Of a stretch of 5,559 nt of DNA, positions 5,495 to 5,559 are shown piece after piece. The first letter of the stretch is position 1. Each line of letters begins with the position of its first letter. The stretch is from Conexibacter sp. GTDB lineage: Bacteria > Actinomycetota > Thermoleophilia > Solirubrobacterales > Solirubrobacteraceae. The position numbers were made by a program, and so were the translations under genes. The notes under the pieces were generated by a model that searched no databases, had not been told where the DNA came from, and saw nothing but the letters and a program-made list of their open reading frames with translations. The stretch is from assembly GCA_025964055.1 (NCBI GenBank), contig JAOPZP010000564.1:1-5559 (forward strand). The letters run 5' to 3'.

Positions 5495-5559
5495 TCCTCC
5501 TCGGAGAGGCCGGCCCGCCCGCGGGGCGCCTCGGGCGCGACGGGCGGCGCCTGCGTGGC
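5491..5559 (-). CDS. Possible C-terminal end of a convergent gene, partial
   Basis: Read on the minus strand from 5559 down, 22 codons stay open and end at a TAG whose complement is 5491-5493. This gives a tail rich in Ala and Pro that ends in GLSEED. All 22 sense codons end in G or C, and all nine A/T bases of this stretch fall in first or second codon positions, as expected of real coding sequence here. The stop shares the palindrome CTAG (5491-5494) with the plus-strand carboxyltransferase stop, so the two genes would overlap tail to tail by four bases. The fragment is too short to assign a family. The alternative is simple non-coding sequence. Confidence 0.45.
   Translation of the reverse strand, partial: ATQAPPVAPEAPRGRAGLSEED

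Noticed and set aside
5525..5551. Two GGCGCC copies as a possible terminator stem after the carboxyltransferase
   Set aside because: The arms are short and self-palindromic, no T-run follows, and the stretch reads as coding sequence on the minus strand. Such pairs are expected by chance at this GC content.

Overview
This is a very GC-rich window in which almost every codon ends in G or C. All complete genes are on the plus strand, with short gaps. The composition, the gene content and start codons lying directly downstream of TAnnGT-type -10 boxes suggest a high-GC actinobacterium. Thermoleophilia/Solirubrobacterales is a possible placement, but that is an impression and not a demonstrated assignment.

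Layout from left to right: (1) the last 58 codons of a small hotdog-fold thioesterase resembling the fluoroacetyl-CoA thioesterase (FlK) family; (2) a hydroxymethylglutaryl-CoA lyase that overlaps it by four bases (GTGA); (3) a 66-base gap with a likely promoter and a hyphenated inverted repeat between its -35 and -10 boxes; (4) a 3-hydroxybutyryl-CoA dehydrogenase; (5) an AKR5-type aldo/keto reductase; (6) a 7-bp hairpin directly before the start of an unrecognised membrane protein with about ten transmembrane segments; (7) a 33-base gap with a second likely promoter; (8) a biotin-dependent acyl-CoA carboxylase carboxyltransferase (beta) subunit; (9) the apparent C-terminal tail of a convergent minus-strand gene whose stop overlaps the carboxylase stop.

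The theme is short-chain acyl-CoA metabolism. Methylcrotonyl-CoA carboxylase and HMG-CoA lyase are steps of leucine/isovalerate breakdown, giving acetyl-CoA and acetoacetate. A 3-hydroxybutyryl-CoA dehydrogenase interconverts acetoacetyl-CoA and 3-hydroxybutyryl-CoA. The beta subunit shows methylcrotonyl-type features, so a leucine-catabolic role is reasonable but unproven. The biotin carboxylase/BCCP subunit, the methylglutaconyl-CoA hydratase and an acyl-CoA dehydrogenase are not in the window. The aldo/keto reductase and membrane protein have no obvious place in this pathway.

I found no clear sign of a new biological system, mobile element, CRISPR array or RNA gene. The points worth a second look are regulatory: two putative leaderless promoters, one with an operator-like dyad, and a hairpin at a start codon. 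The unknown membrane protein is also worth a look.
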